Positions 1-9,231 of a stretch of 64,000 bases of DNA are shown here, one piece after another. The notes under the pieces are model-generated. The model had not been told where the DNA came from. It was given only the letters and a program-made list of their open reading frames with translations, and ran no database searches. The position numbers and the translations under genes were made by a program. The stretch's first letter is position 1. Each line of letters opens with the position of its first letter. Origin of the DNA: Caballeronia sp. GAFFF1 (GTDB lineage: Bacteria > Pseudomonadota > Gammaproteobacteria > Burkholderiales > Burkholderiaceae); contig NZ_JALQEM010000031.1 in NCBI RefSeq assembly GCF_023630705.1, positions 1-64,000 on the forward strand, read 5' to 3'.

Positions 1-1
1 G

Positions 2-364
2 CCCGCGCCGGCTGCCGCGCCGACCCAGCGCGCGACGCCTTCGGGCCCGCAGTCGTCAATGCCGCCGCTTCTGCCGCAGGCTGCCGCGATCCAGCCGCAA
101 GCCGCGCACGCATTGCCGTCCGGCTCGCAGGCCGTCCGGCCCGCCAGCATGGAGCGTCCGGCTGTCGCCACCGCGACCGCCGCGACCGCCACCGCGAGCA
201 CGCTGCCCACGACAACCGTCAGCGGCACCGCACGCACGGCAACATCCTTCGGGGCGTCGGGCGTGGCGGCGCGCATGGACGCCGACAAGACCGACGATGT
301 GGAGCGCGCCATCAAGCAATACGGCTGGAGCAGCGGCAACGAAAGGCCCGCGCCCGCGCGCTGA
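2..364 (+). CDS. C-terminal part of a low-complexity protein (5' end outside window)
   Basis: The frame is open from the first bases of the window to a TGA at 362-364, so the gene probably begins upstream; an internal ATG at 59 gives a possible 101-residue version. The visible part is rich in Ala, Pro, Thr and Gln with ATATAT-type runs encoded near 170-205, and ends in a better-structured tail (DADKTDDVERAIKQYGWSSG). I do not recognise the family. The tail looks like real protein, while the N-terminal part could be a disordered linker. A 122-base gap follows, with no clear terminator. Confidence 0.5.
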   Translation, partial: PAPAAAPTQRATPSGPQSSMPPLLPQAAAIQPQAAHALPSGSQAVRPASMERPAVATATAATATASTLPTTTVSGTARTATSFGASGVAARMDADKTDDVERAIKQYGWSSGNERPAPAR

Positions 365-486
365 CCGGTTTCCGCATCACCTCCGCGCTATCGCATTACC
401 GGCATTACCGCATCACCCGTTTCACGCGACGCCCGCGCGTCGCGTGACTTTCAAAGAACCCGTCCAACTCGACTCAAGGGTCAATC

Positions 487-1623
487 ATGGTCTCCAGCCA
501 ATTCATGCGGAATGCCGCGCGGAGGGCGTTCGCCCTTTGCGCTTTCGTCGGACTCGCCTGCGCCGCGCAAGCCGGCTACGCGGCCGATCCCGTGCCGTAC
601 AAGATCACGACCGGGCAGGAACGCGGCACCTATATTCAGATCGGGCAGGATTTGTCGAAGTACGTGGCCGAGCCCGCCGGCATGGACCTGGAAGTGCTGC
701 CGTCGAAAGGATCGGCCGAAAACGTCCAGCGCATGCGCTACGAGCCCGGCGTGAAGTTCGCGCTGGTGCAGTCGGACGTGTATCAGGCTTACCTTGACAT
801 GGCGAACTCCGGCAACGCCGAGGCCGGCCGGATCATTCAGCCGCTGCGGCTCATCATGCCGCTGTACGACGAGGAGATTTATTTCGTCGTTCGTTCGGAT
901 TCGCAGCTCAAGAACATCAACGAGATCAAGGGCAAGAACATCAGCGTCGGGCCGATCGGCAGCGGCACGGCGCAGTCCGCCGAAACGTTGTACCGTCTGA
1001 TGTTCGGCGAGCCGATCCCCGATGCCAACGAGCAGCACTACAACAACGAAGACGCGCTCGCCAAGCTCATCGTGCGCAAGATCGACGTCGCGGTGATCGT
1101 CGCCGGCCAGCCCGCCAAGCTCTTTCAGGACATGAACCCCGAGTTGCTCCAGCAGATCAAGTTGCTGCGCCTCGACCCGTCCGCCCCTGAAACGGCTCGC
1201 GCGAAGCAGACGTATTTCCCCGCGACCATCCGCACGACGAGCTACCCGAACTGGATTCAGGAAGACACGCCAACGCTGACCGTGAAGGCGTTCCTCGTCA
1301 CGTACGACTACGGTCTGCGCGGCACGGTTGGCGCGCTGTCGAAGTTCGCGGATTCGCTCTGCACGAATTTCGATACGCTGCAGGCGAGCGGGCATCCGAA
1401 GTGGAAGCAGGTCCACCTGGAATTGCCGCCGCTCACGCGCGGCTGGAAATACTATCCGCCGATGGAAAAGCACTTGCGCGCGTGCATCGCCAAGCGCGCG
1501 GCGCTCGCGCAGTCGCAGGGCTCGGCGCAGACCGTGTCGGCGCGCGGCACGGACGCCGCCGCGCAGAAGAAAAAGTCCTCCTGCACCGCGCAGGAAAAGC
1601 TGCTGCTGCTCTGCGACCAGTAA
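487..1623 (+). CDS. TAXI-family TRAP transporter solute-binding protein
   Basis: Predicted periplasmic substrate-binding protein of 378 residues. Residues 1-33 form a signal peptide (hydrophobic core about 14-28, cleavage near AQAGYA/AD). The mature part starts with YKITTGQERGTYIQIGQDL, the start typical of TAXI (TRAP-associated extracytoplasmic immunogenic) proteins, and continues with the periplasmic-binding-protein pattern NINEIKGKNISVGPIGSG. The last 35 residues are a basic, Ala/Lys-rich extension with two Cys. No TRAP membrane subunit (DctQM or the fused form) lies nearby, so it is either an orphan receptor or has a sensory role; the ligand cannot be told. The family call is firm, the transport role is inference. 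Confidence 0.85.
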   Translation: MVSSQFMRNAARRAFALCAFVGLACAAQAGYAADPVPYKITTGQERGTYIQIGQDLSKYVAEPAGMDLEVLPSKGSAENVQRMRYEPGVKFALVQSDVYQAYLDMANSGNAEAGRIIQPLRLIMPLYDEEIYFVVRSDSQLKNINEIKGKNISVGPIGSGTAQSAETLYRLMFGEPIPDANEQHYNNEDALAKLIVRKIDVAVIVAGQPAKLFQDMNPELLQQIKLLRLDPSAPETARAKQTYFPATIRTTSYPNWIQEDTPTLTVKAFLVTYDYGLRGTVGALSKFADSLCTNFDTLQASGHPKWKQVHLELPPLTRGWKYYPPMEKHLRACIAKRAALAQSQGSAQTVSARGTDAAAQKKKSSCTAQEKLLLLCDQ

Positions 1624-1632
1624 CTCCCGGCG

Positions 1633-2073
1633 CTAGCTTCGAAGCGACGGCATGAAAGCGGACTCGAACGGCGGATATCTGCGATAAGCCGAGATCGAGG
1701 TCCATTCCCGTGCCGTCGCGCCGGAGCGGTAGTGGCGTTGCGCCGCAAGGCCGCCCTTGCAGGCCGATTTGTGGAGCGCGCGATGACGCGCCCGCGAACG
1801 CGCTTCGAGGCGGCGTTCCAGCGCCGCCGCGCCCGCGAACCAGTGGTCGATGGCGCCCCCGAACGCCGCGAGGATGCCGACGCCCGCGATCCATCCGGCC
1901 GCCATGCTGTCGAACGCGCAGGTGACACATGCGCCGCCGCACATCGCCGCGAAGAAGACCAGCATGACCCACGCGAACGGCGGACTCTCCTCGTGCTCCG
2001 TGCGGCAAGCGAGCCGCGGGCCGTGTCCGGCCGCGGCCAGTCTCATGTCGTAAGCATTCGCTGATCGGTTCAT
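1633..2073 (-). CDS. Small two-helix membrane protein of unknown function
   Basis: A 146-residue protein with two predicted transmembrane segments at about residues 32-54 and 57-76, a short polar N-terminus and a basic C-terminal tail. The start at 2073 is chosen over one 12 codons upstream because GGAG stands about 8 bases before this ATG. It is convergent with the TAXI gene, 9 bases apart, leaving no room for a terminator. The Cys-rich first helix (MCGGACVTC) is unusual. I do not recognise the family; the helices and ribosome binding site support a real gene. Confidence 0.5.
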   Translation of the reverse strand: MNRSANAYDMRLAAAGHGPRLACRTEHEESPPFAWVMLVFFAAMCGGACVTCAFDSMAAGWIAGVGILAAFGGAIDHWFAGAAALERRLEARSRARHRALHKSACKGGLAAQRHYRSGATAREWTSISAYRRYPPFESAFMPSLRS

Positions 2074-2197
2074 CTTTGTTCTCCATGCGCCGCGGATTCG
2101 CGTCCGCAAAAGTTACGCAGATGCAGAGAACAGCGATATAAGACTTATCCGAACAACCCCGGCACGCATTGCGCGCGGGAAACTGCCTGCTGACTAG

Positions 2198-4933
2198 CTA
2201 CTTTGCGCCGGCGAATTCCTGCAAGTCGGCATCGGCTTCGCCCGCGAGCGGTACGACGCCCGATGGACCCGATGCGCGCGGCTGCAACAACAACGCGACG
2301 AGCCCCGTCCAGCCGGTCTGATGCGACGCGCCGACGCCGCGCCCGTTGTCGCCGTGAAAGTACTCGTGAAAGAGCACCAGATCACGCGAGCGCGGATCGG
2401 CCTGCAACAGCGGATACGCCGCCATCACGGGTCGCTCGCCGTTCTTGTCGAGCAGGAACAGCGTAGTCACGCGGCGCGCGAGTTCATCGGCGATTTCGGC
2501 GAGCGAGAAGGTCTGTCCCGAACCTGTCGGATACTCCACGCGAAAATCGTCGCCGTAATAGCGGTGGAATTCGAGAATGGACTCGATCAGCAGATAATTC
2601 ACCGGCATCCACACCGGCCCGCGCCAGTTCGAGTTGCCGCCGAAGACGCGCGAGGTCGATTCCGCCGGCTGATACTGCACGCAGAAGCTCTCGCCGTTGT
2701 GATAGAAGACGAACGGATTGTCGCGATGCACGCGGGACAGCGCCCGCACGCCGTGATCGGACAGAAACTCGGACTCGTCCAGCATGCGCCTCAGAAGCGC
2801 CTTCATGCGATGCCCGCGCAACAGCGACAGCAGCACGCTATTGCCCTGACCCGCGATATTCCAGCGCGAGACGAGCCGCGACAAATCAAGCCGATGTTCG
2901 AGGAACCAGTGCAAGCGCTCGCGCAACTCCGGCAACGCGCGATACACGCTCGGCTCCAGCACATGCACCGCGAAGAGCGGAATCAGCCCGACGATCGACC
3001 GCACGCGCATCGGCACGCTTGTGCCGTCCGGCAGGCGCAGCTTGTCGTAGAAGAACTCGTCCTCGCTGTCCCACAAGCCCGTGTCGCAGCCGTCCTCGCA
3101 ACTGACCGCTTCGGCGATATACAGGAAGTGCTCGAAGAACTTCACGGCGATATCCACGAACACCGGGTTCGCATACGCGAGTTCCAGCGCGATGCGCATG
3201 AGATCGAGCGCATACGCGGCCATCCACGCGGTGCCGTCGGCCTGATCGATATGACCGCCCGTCGGCAGCGGCGCTGAACGATCGAAGATGCCGACGTTAT
3301 CCAGCCCGAGAAACCCGCCCTGAAAGATGTTGCGACCGTCGGCGTCCTTGCGGTTCACCCACCACGAGAAGTTCAGCAGCAGCTTGTGGAAGACGAGTTC
3401 CAGAAAGTCGCGGTCGCCCTTGCCGGTGATCGCGCGGTCGATCTCGTATACGCGCCACGTCGCCCACGCATGCACTGGCGGATTCGCGTCGCTGAACGCC
3501 CATTCGTAGGCCGGCAACTGGCCGTTCGGATGCTGATATCGGTCCTTCACGAGCAACAGCAACTGCCGCTTCGCGAACGCCGGGTCGATGAGCGCGAACG
3601 CCGCCGCATGAAACGCGAGGTCCCACGACGCGTACCACGGGTATTCCCATTTGTCCGGCATCGACACGATGTCCGCGTTGCACAGATGCCGCCAGTCCGC
3701 ATTGCGCCCGGTGCGCCGCTGTTTCGGCGGCTTAGGCTGAAGCGGATCGCCGTCGAGCCAGCGCGTGACGTCGAACTGGTAGTACTGCTTCGACCACAGC
3801 ATGCCCGCGAGCGCCTGCCGCTGCACGAGCCGCTGATCCGCGCCCGCGATGTCGTGCTGCAACGCGCCGTAGAACTCGTCGGCTTCCGCGATGCGGCGCG
3901 CGAAAAGCGCATCGGCATCGAGCGGCACTGTGTCGGGCGCGGACTCGGGACGCCAGCGCAGAAACACCGTGGCCGTCGCGTGCGCGTCGAGCGTGAGTTG
4001 CGCACGGGCCGCGGCGCGGGTGCCGGCATCGCGGCGAACGGCGTCTTCATCGCCCGCGACGATATAGTCGTTGAAGCCGTCCTTGAACGGGCCCTCGCCT
4101 TCCATGCTGAACAGACGCCGCACATTGGTCTCGTTCTCGCAGAAAAGCCATTCGATGCCGTCCGTATCCGGCGACCACGCCGTGACGATCATCGGCTCGT
4201 GACCGTGATGGACGGCTGCGACCTGCGTGACGCCGCGCTCCGTTCGCAGCTTCAGCGACGGCTTGGCTGGCGTCGGCTTCCAAGACCACGTATTGCGCGC
4301 CCAGATTTGCGGCAGCACGTCGAGCGTGGCGGGATAGGCCGCGCGGTTTCCGACGGTCACGCGCATCACGATATCGTCGGGCGTGTGCTTCGCATATTCC
4401 ACCTGCACGTCGAAGTAACGCTCGTCGTCGAACACGCCGGTATCGAGCACTTCGTACTCGGGCACGTCCGCGCCGCGCCGCGCGTTCTCATCGACGAGAT
4501 CGGCATACGGAAACGCCGCATGCGGATACTTGTACAGCATGCGCATATAGGAATGCGTCGGCGTGCCGTCCAGATAGAAGTACAGCTCCTTCACGTCCTC
4601 GCCGTGATTGCCTTGCTGATTCGTGAGGCCGAACAGGCGTTCTTTCAGAATCGGATCGCGCCCGTTCCAGAGCGCGAGTGAGACGCACCAGTTGAGCTTG
4701 TCGTCGCCGAATCCCGCGATGCCGTCCTCGCCCCAGCGATACGCGCGGCTGCGCGCGTGATCGTGCGGAAAGTACTCCCACGCGGTCCCGAACTCGCTGT
4801 AGTCCTCGCGCACGGTGCCCCACTGCCGCTCGCTCAGATACGGCCCCCAACGCTGCCACCGCGGGCAGTCGCCCGAATGCAGCCGCGAGCCTTCCACGGT
4901 GTCGATCTGATTGACGGTGCGCGTCTTCGCCAT
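2198..4933 (-). CDS. MGH1-like / GH63-type glucosidase
   Basis: A 911-residue cytoplasmic protein without signal peptide, related to the GH63 (mannosyl-oligosaccharide glucosidase-like) clan with an (alpha/alpha)6 barrel. Recognisable stretches are YASWDLAFHA near residue 433, FQGGFLGLDNVGIFDRS near 545, SNWRGPVWMPVNY near 765 and HQTGWTGL near 870. Bacterial members act on alpha-glucosides or glucosylated small molecules; the substrate here is unknown. The start at 4933 is preceded by AGGAGA. The glycogen-debranching-type enzyme lies upstream on the same strand, about 90 bases away, so the two may be co-transcribed and work on the same alpha-glucan. Length fits the bacterial family. Confidence 0.8.
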   Translation of the reverse strand: MAKTRTVNQIDTVEGSRLHSGDCPRWQRWGPYLSERQWGTVREDYSEFGTAWEYFPHDHARSRAYRWGEDGIAGFGDDKLNWCVSLALWNGRDPILKERLFGLTNQQGNHGEDVKELYFYLDGTPTHSYMRMLYKYPHAAFPYADLVDENARRGADVPEYEVLDTGVFDDERYFDVQVEYAKHTPDDIVMRVTVGNRAAYPATLDVLPQIWARNTWSWKPTPAKPSLKLRTERGVTQVAAVHHGHEPMIVTAWSPDTDGIEWLFCENETNVRRLFSMEGEGPFKDGFNDYIVAGDEDAVRRDAGTRAAARAQLTLDAHATATVFLRWRPESAPDTVPLDADALFARRIAEADEFYGALQHDIAGADQRLVQRQALAGMLWSKQYYQFDVTRWLDGDPLQPKPPKQRRTGRNADWRHLCNADIVSMPDKWEYPWYASWDLAFHAAAFALIDPAFAKRQLLLLVKDRYQHPNGQLPAYEWAFSDANPPVHAWATWRVYEIDRAITGKGDRDFLELVFHKLLLNFSWWVNRKDADGRNIFQGGFLGLDNVGIFDRSAPLPTGGHIDQADGTAWMAAYALDLMRIALELAYANPVFVDIAVKFFEHFLYIAEAVSCEDGCDTGLWDSEDEFFYDKLRLPDGTSVPMRVRSIVGLIPLFAVHVLEPSVYRALPELRERLHWFLEHRLDLSRLVSRWNIAGQGNSVLLSLLRGHRMKALLRRMLDESEFLSDHGVRALSRVHRDNPFVFYHNGESFCVQYQPAESTSRVFGGNSNWRGPVWMPVNYLLIESILEFHRYYGDDFRVEYPTGSGQTFSLAEIADELARRVTTLFLLDKNGERPVMAAYPLLQADPRSRDLVLFHEYFHGDNGRGVGASHQTGWTGLVALLLQPRASGPSGVVPLAGEADADLQEFAGAK

Positions 4934-5021
4934 GGGCGTCTCCTGATGCGGCCTTCGGTGCAGCTTGCGGGAAACGGCTAATTTAGCGCGTTTTCACGAC
5001 AGGACGCACATTCGACGGCCC

Positions 5022-6935
5022 TCACGCCGCGCCGAGCAGCGTTTCGATGCGCAGCAGTTCCGCGAGCGACCACGCCTGAAACGGCGCGCCGCCCGGCGCG
5101 TGCGGCGCGTCGCCGTCCGCGACTTCGCTCACGTGATTCAGCCCGTAATGGTCCAGATGTGCGTAGAGCGGCGCGAGGAAGCGCTCGCGCACGCCCGCCG
5201 CGCCGCGCACACGCAGCCACGCCTCGACGAACGGCCCCATCAGCCACGGCCAGACGGTGCCCTGATGATAGGCGCCGTCGCGCTCCAGCACGCCGCCTGC
5301 GTAATGCGGACGATACGCCGGGTCGGACGGCGCGAGCGTGCGCAGCCCGAGCGGCGTCAGCAGATGCGCTTCGACCTGATCGACCACCGCGCGGGCGATA
5401 TCGCCGTCGACGAGCGGAAACGGCAGGCCGCCGACCGCGAAGATCTGGTTCGGGCGAATCGAGCGGTCGAGCTTGCCCGGCTCGTGGCCGGCATCGACGA
5501 CATCGTAGAGCGCGTGCGTGTCCGGATCGACAAAGCGCGCCGCGAAACTCTGCCGGGCGCGCGCGCACAGCGTCTGCCAGCGCGGGTTCCAAGCCGACGC
5601 GATGGCAAGCGCATTGATCCACAGCGCCTGGACCTCGACCGGCTTGCCGATGCGCGGCGTCACCACCCAGTCGCCGGCTTTCGCGTCCATCCACGTGAGT
5701 TGCACGCCCGGCACGCCTGCGCGCAAGAGGCCGTCTTCGTCGGCGGCGATTCGATAGCGCGTGCCGCCCGCGTAGCCTTCGAGAATCGTATCGACCGCGC
5801 GTTGCAGGCGGCTCGCCGTGGCCGCAAGCGCATGGCCGGTCGCCAGATAGTCGTGGACGGCGATCACGAACCACAGCGACGCATCCACCGAGTTGTATTC
5901 CGGCTGGCCGCCGCTGTCGGGAAAACGGTTGGGCAGCATGCCTTCGGAAAGCGCGTCGGTCCATTCGAGCAGAATCGATTCGGCGTCCTCGTGGCGGCCG
6001 CTCGCGATCAGCAAGCCGCGCATGGAAATGAAGGTATCGCGGCCCCAGTCAGTGAACCACGGAAAGCCCGCGATGATGGTTCGCCCCTCTCTGCGGTTGA
6101 CGACATACGCATCGGCGGAACGGGCGAGGCGCGATGCGAACGCCGCGCGGCGTTCGGACTCGCGAGCCGCGAGCCGCGACGCGTGCGCGAGCGCATCCGC
6201 TTCGCGCGGCACGTTGCTGCCGGTATCGGCGTGCAGAATCATCACGGCTTCGCGGGCGGTCAGATCGAACGTGAAGACGCCCGGCGTCGCCAGATCTTCG
6301 ATGAAATCGAGGCCGCGCTCGCGCTCGCGCGCATAGCAGAAATTGCGATACCAGTCGGGCGCGTGCCGATACGCGCCGTTCGCCGTCGCGCCGATGGCCG
6401 GCAAATCCGGGTACGGCCGCCAGTGAACGCGCTCGCCGTCCGTCGTGGCGTCGAAGCACAACGCCGGATTCTCGCGATGCAGCGCGTGATAGTCGCGCCC
6501 CGACAGCAGCGGGCGCACATGCAGCGTCGCGGACGGCGCGCGCGCATCCGTTTCGAGGCGCCAGCGCAGCACGGTCTCGCCGCTCTCTTTCGCGACGAAC
6601 AACTCGGCCACGACCGCTTGCGCATCGCCCACGCGATAGCGCCACGTCGGCCACGGCGATGTATCGAAGGAAGCGAGACTCGCGGAGGCGTCCGGGTACA
6701 GCACGTCGGGCGCGTAGTGCTGCATGGTCAGCGGGTAGCGCTCGCCGCCTATCTCGACCCACGCCTCGATGCCGTTGACGAGCACCACGCGCCCCGCAGG
6801 CGGCTGCGTCGCGGCAAGCAACAACGCCTGATAACGGCGAGTTCGCATGGTTCCCACCGTGCCGGAAGCGAAGCCGCCGTGCGCGTCCGCTTCGAGCCAT
6901 TCGTCTTCTAGCCGCGTCGAGTCGATCGCCGTCAT
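5022..6935 (-). CDS. Amylo-alpha-1,6-glucosidase (glycogen debranching type)
   Basis: A 637-residue protein with an N-terminal beta-rich domain (residues 1-250) and a C-terminal (alpha/alpha)6 catalytic domain. The catalytic part carries WGRDTFISMRGLL near residue 296 and HQGTVWPWLMGPFVEAW near 556, both hallmarks of the GDE_C / AGL family that hydrolyses alpha-1,6 branch points. The ATG overlaps the stop of the upstream NTF2-like gene by four bases (ATGA), so the two are translationally coupled. The neighbouring GH63-like glucosidase suggests a shared alpha-glucan or glucosylglycerate-type pathway, though no glycogen synthase or branching enzyme is in the window. Confidence 0.88.
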   Translation of the reverse strand: MTAIDSTRLEDEWLEADAHGGFASGTVGTMRTRRYQALLLAATQPPAGRVVLVNGIEAWVEIGGERYPLTMQHYAPDVLYPDASASLASFDTSPWPTWRYRVGDAQAVVAELFVAKESGETVLRWRLETDARAPSATLHVRPLLSGRDYHALHRENPALCFDATTDGERVHWRPYPDLPAIGATANGAYRHAPDWYRNFCYARERERGLDFIEDLATPGVFTFDLTAREAVMILHADTGSNVPREADALAHASRLAARESERRAAFASRLARSADAYVVNRREGRTIIAGFPWFTDWGRDTFISMRGLLIASGRHEDAESILLEWTDALSEGMLPNRFPDSGGQPEYNSVDASLWFVIAVHDYLATGHALAATASRLQRAVDTILEGYAGGTRYRIAADEDGLLRAGVPGVQLTWMDAKAGDWVVTPRIGKPVEVQALWINALAIASAWNPRWQTLCARARQSFAARFVDPDTHALYDVVDAGHEPGKLDRSIRPNQIFAVGGLPFPLVDGDIARAVVDQVEAHLLTPLGLRTLAPSDPAYRPHYAGGVLERDGAYHQGTVWPWLMGPFVEAWLRVRGAAGVRERFLAPLYAHLDHYGLNHVSEVADGDAPHAPGGAPFQAWSLAELLRIETLLGAA

Positions 6936-7408
6936 GCCGCCGCCCGTTTGCGGTACTCGGTGAGCGCGCGTCGCGCCTTCGTGCGAATGGCGCTCTGCAT
7001 GCGCGGCGTCCAGCCGAACAGCCAGCCGGAGACGCCCAGCGCCTGGCGGCTCCAGCGCCAGAGGTCGAACGTATCGGTCTGCTCGGCGATCAGGCCGTCG
7101 CGGATGGCGAACTTCGTCGCGATCTCATTGACCACTGCGCGCCCTGTCGCGGAATACGTGTAGCGCGCGACGGCGTTCGCGCTCGCGGTTTGCCCGAGCG
7201 TGCTGATGCCGTCGAAAGTCAGCGTGAAGTCGGCCGCGCGGCCGAGCAGCATGCGCCACATGTCGCCGACTTCGCGGCCATGCAGCAGCCCGAACGCCGG
7301 ATCTTCGAAGCGGATGTCGGACGCATAGCAGGCCGCCATGGCGTCGGCGTCGGCGCGCTGAAACGCACGGTAGAAGCGTTCGATGAGTTCGGCGTTCGTA
7401 TTCGGCAT
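6932..7408 (-). CDS. NTF2-like (SnoaL) family protein
   Basis: A 158-residue protein with the cone-shaped NTF2-like fold: ELIERFYRAFQRADADAMAACY followed by IRFEDPAFGLLHG and a final strand containing GLIAEQTDTFDLWRWSRQAL. Members range from ketosteroid-isomerase-like enzymes to ligand-binding proteins; the exact role cannot be read from sequence. The start at 7408 is chosen because the conserved fold begins there; an upstream extension of 54 codons runs into AT-rich, non-coding-looking sequence. It is the first gene of the minus-strand debranching cluster and overlaps the next gene by ATGA. Confidence 0.75.
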   Translation of the reverse strand: MPNTNAELIERFYRAFQRADADAMAACYASDIRFEDPAFGLLHGREVGDMWRMLLGRAADFTLTFDGISTLGQTASANAVARYTYSATGRAVVNEIATKFAIRDGLIAEQTDTFDLWRWSRQALGVSGWLFGWTPRMQSAIRTKARRALTEYRKRAAA

Positions 7409-7680
7409 GGTGGTCCTGGCAGAGTCGCGCCGCGCGGAAGTGGGCATTTTCGCGCGACTGCGGCCGAATTGCAGCTTGCCGCTCGATGTTTTGCTGTCGT
7501 GCGGGCATTTGGGAAAACCAACCGTTTGTTTAGACAATCGCACGTTGAATGGCGCGCGTTTATTAAACAAAGCGGTTTTCGATTATCAGGAAACCGGTTT
7601 CACCGCTTCGATTCTAAGACAGTCTTATTATCCGCAAGAAATGTCTTAATAAACTCGATTTTAAAAACTTCAGATATTAA

Positions 7681-7709
7681 TTGACGCGGAATTATTCTTA
7701 ACATAGATT
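7681..7709 (+). promoter_or_regulatory. Candidate sigma-70 promoter of the repeat-protein gene
   Basis: TTGACG at 7681-7686, 17 bases, then TAGATT at 7704-7709. The -35 matches the consensus at five of six positions and the -10 at four, with ideal spacing. It points toward the repeat-protein gene 130 bases downstream. Confidence 0.5.
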
Positions 7710-7711
7710 TC

Positions 7712-7727
7712 TAGAACGGTCGTTCTA
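7712..7727. promoter_or_regulatory. Palindromic operator, TetR-like form
   Basis: TAGAACG-GT-CGTTCTA, a 7+7 perfect inverted repeat with a 2-base centre, immediately downstream of the candidate -10 box and so over the likely transcription start. Its form resembles operators of TetR-type repressors. No regulator gene is adjacent, so the cognate protein is unknown. Confidence 0.45.
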
Positions 7728-7840
7728 ATCTCGATTATTCAACCGTCGCTTACCTATGCGGTGGCTCTCGTGCGTGCACGCTTCGCCATCGTCAACACTT
7801 TCATCAGCCCGCGCCCGCTAAAGGTCGCACGTCGCGCACC

Positions 7841-9229
7841 ATGAAAATTAGGCCTCGAATCAGCACGCTTTCATTGGCGTCTGCGGATTATTTCTTGACG
7901 GACTTACGCACCGGCATTATCAGCCGCGCGATTCATCCGCAATCGCCGGATATCATTATTTACATTTTAAGGACTGAAGACGGATCGCAGTATTGCGCGC
8001 AAGTTGATTATCGGGAGCATCCGGTTCGAAATGCCATTCTCATGGCGGCGCTCGAATTAGGCCTGACGGTGACGGTTCGCGCGGATGCCACGCACCATAT
8101 CACCGACCTCGCCGCGACGCTGCCGAACGTCGCCCCGCTGCCCGCGCTCGGCCACACGTGGCGCCTGCTGGAAGACGTGCGGACCGGCGCGGTCGTGCAG
8201 GTGGAAGACGCCAATCTGCTCGGCAGTATGGCGTACATCATCCGCAGCCCGGACGGCTTGCATCATTGCGTGCAGATGTGCCCGAACGAGCACGGCTACC
8301 GGAGCACCCTGCTGATGGCCGCTTTCAGGGCGAAGCTGCCCGTGACCGTCGCCGGAGACGCCGACTACTATCTCAACGCCATTTCAGTCGGATCGAGAGC
8401 GTTCGGGCCGAACTTCAACTGCGCGCCGGGCCTCATCTCGACGACGCCTCGTTCCGGCGTCATCGACGAGATCATCGACACGGAGGCGGCCGAGACGTTG
8501 AGCGTCATCGTCAAGACGCCGGAGGCCACGCGCTACCATGCCCGAATGGACCGGCAGGAGCACGCGAACCGGCACCACCTCGCCATGGTGGCGTTGCGCT
8601 CGAGCTTGCCCGTCACGGTCAGCGGCAACGAGGATCACACTATCACCGGAATCGCGGTCGGCGCGCTGTCTTCGGACGCGGCGCCTTCCATGATCCTGTT
8701 CGGCCAGAAGCTGACCGGCATGCAGAGCGGAACGCTGGTGCGCATCATCGACTCGGACGCGCTCGACCAGATCCGCTACGTGCTGCGCGCATCCGACGGC
8801 GCGCATTTTTGCGCCCAGATGAACGCCGCGAAACATGCGAGCCGGCACCAGATGCTGATGACGGCGCTCGCGCTCCATCTTCCGGTGAGCGTGACAGCCG
8901 ACGCGAATTCGAATGTCACGGGCGTGTCGGTCGGACTGCCGCATCGGGGCAGCCCGACGTTCCATTGCCAGGCGACGCGTTTTCCGAAGACCGAGACCGG
9001 CAGCATCGTCCGCATGATCGATTCGGACGCGCTCGGTCCCGACACCCGTTACGTGCTTCAGACGCCGGACGGCGACGAATGGGCCGTGCCCGCGTTCGGG
9101 CGCGGGCAACCGGGGCGCGGCCCGCTGCTCGCGCTCGCGCTGACGGGCGGGCTCAGCGTGACCGTCAACGGCATCGAGGGCAGAGACACGCCGCTGGAAG
9201 CCGGCAGCGTAACCGTCGCGCGCAGCTAG
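7841..9229 (+). CDS. Protein of five tandem ~90-residue repeats, unknown function
   Basis: A 462-residue protein that I do not recognise. It is almost entirely five tandem units whose common Thr/Ser-Gly marker falls at residues 24, 115, 205, 296 and 386, a period of 90-91. Each unit reads roughly TGxIxRIIDSDAL, then YVLRTPDG, HxCAQM, EHAxRHxLLM, ALxxxLPVTV and ITGISVG. The H/C-AQM and EH motifs are kept in units 1-4 and lost in unit 5, which keeps the IDSDALG and SVTVNG parts. There is no signal peptide or membrane helix. The alternating hydrophobic strands suggest a small beta-rich domain repeated like beads. The gene stands alone after a palindrome-rich control region. Confidence 0.75.
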   Translation: MKIRPRISTLSLASADYFLTDLRTGIISRAIHPQSPDIIIYILRTEDGSQYCAQVDYREHPVRNAILMAALELGLTVTVRADATHHITDLAATLPNVAPLPALGHTWRLLEDVRTGAVVQVEDANLLGSMAYIIRSPDGLHHCVQMCPNEHGYRSTLLMAAFRAKLPVTVAGDADYYLNAISVGSRAFGPNFNCAPGLISTTPRSGVIDEIIDTEAAETLSVIVKTPEATRYHARMDRQEHANRHHLAMVALRSSLPVTVSGNEDHTITGIAVGALSSDAAPSMILFGQKLTGMQSGTLVRIIDSDALDQIRYVLRASDGAHFCAQMNAAKHASRHQMLMTALALHLPVSVTADANSNVTGVSVGLPHRGSPTFHCQATRFPKTETGSIVRMIDSDALGPDTRYVLQTPDGDEWAVPAFGRGQPGRGPLLALALTGGLSVTVNGIEGRDTPLEAGSVTVARS

Positions 9230-9231
9230 CG

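Larger units (their letters stand above)
7409..7840. other. AT-rich, palindrome-rich divergent intergenic region
   Basis: About 430 bases between the NTF2-like gene (minus) and the repeat-protein gene (plus). Bases 7540-7740 are strikingly AT-rich against the local background. They hold several inverted repeats: a perfect 12-base palindrome GAAACCGGTTTC at 7590-7601 nested inside AAGCGGT/ACCGCTT arms at 7570-7576 and 7602-7608; TAAGACAGTCTTA at 7615-7627 with a further GTCTTAAT at 7643-7650; and TAGAACGGTCGTTCTA at 7712-7727. I see no convincing open reading frame. It looks like a control region for both flanking genes. Confidence 0.6.
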
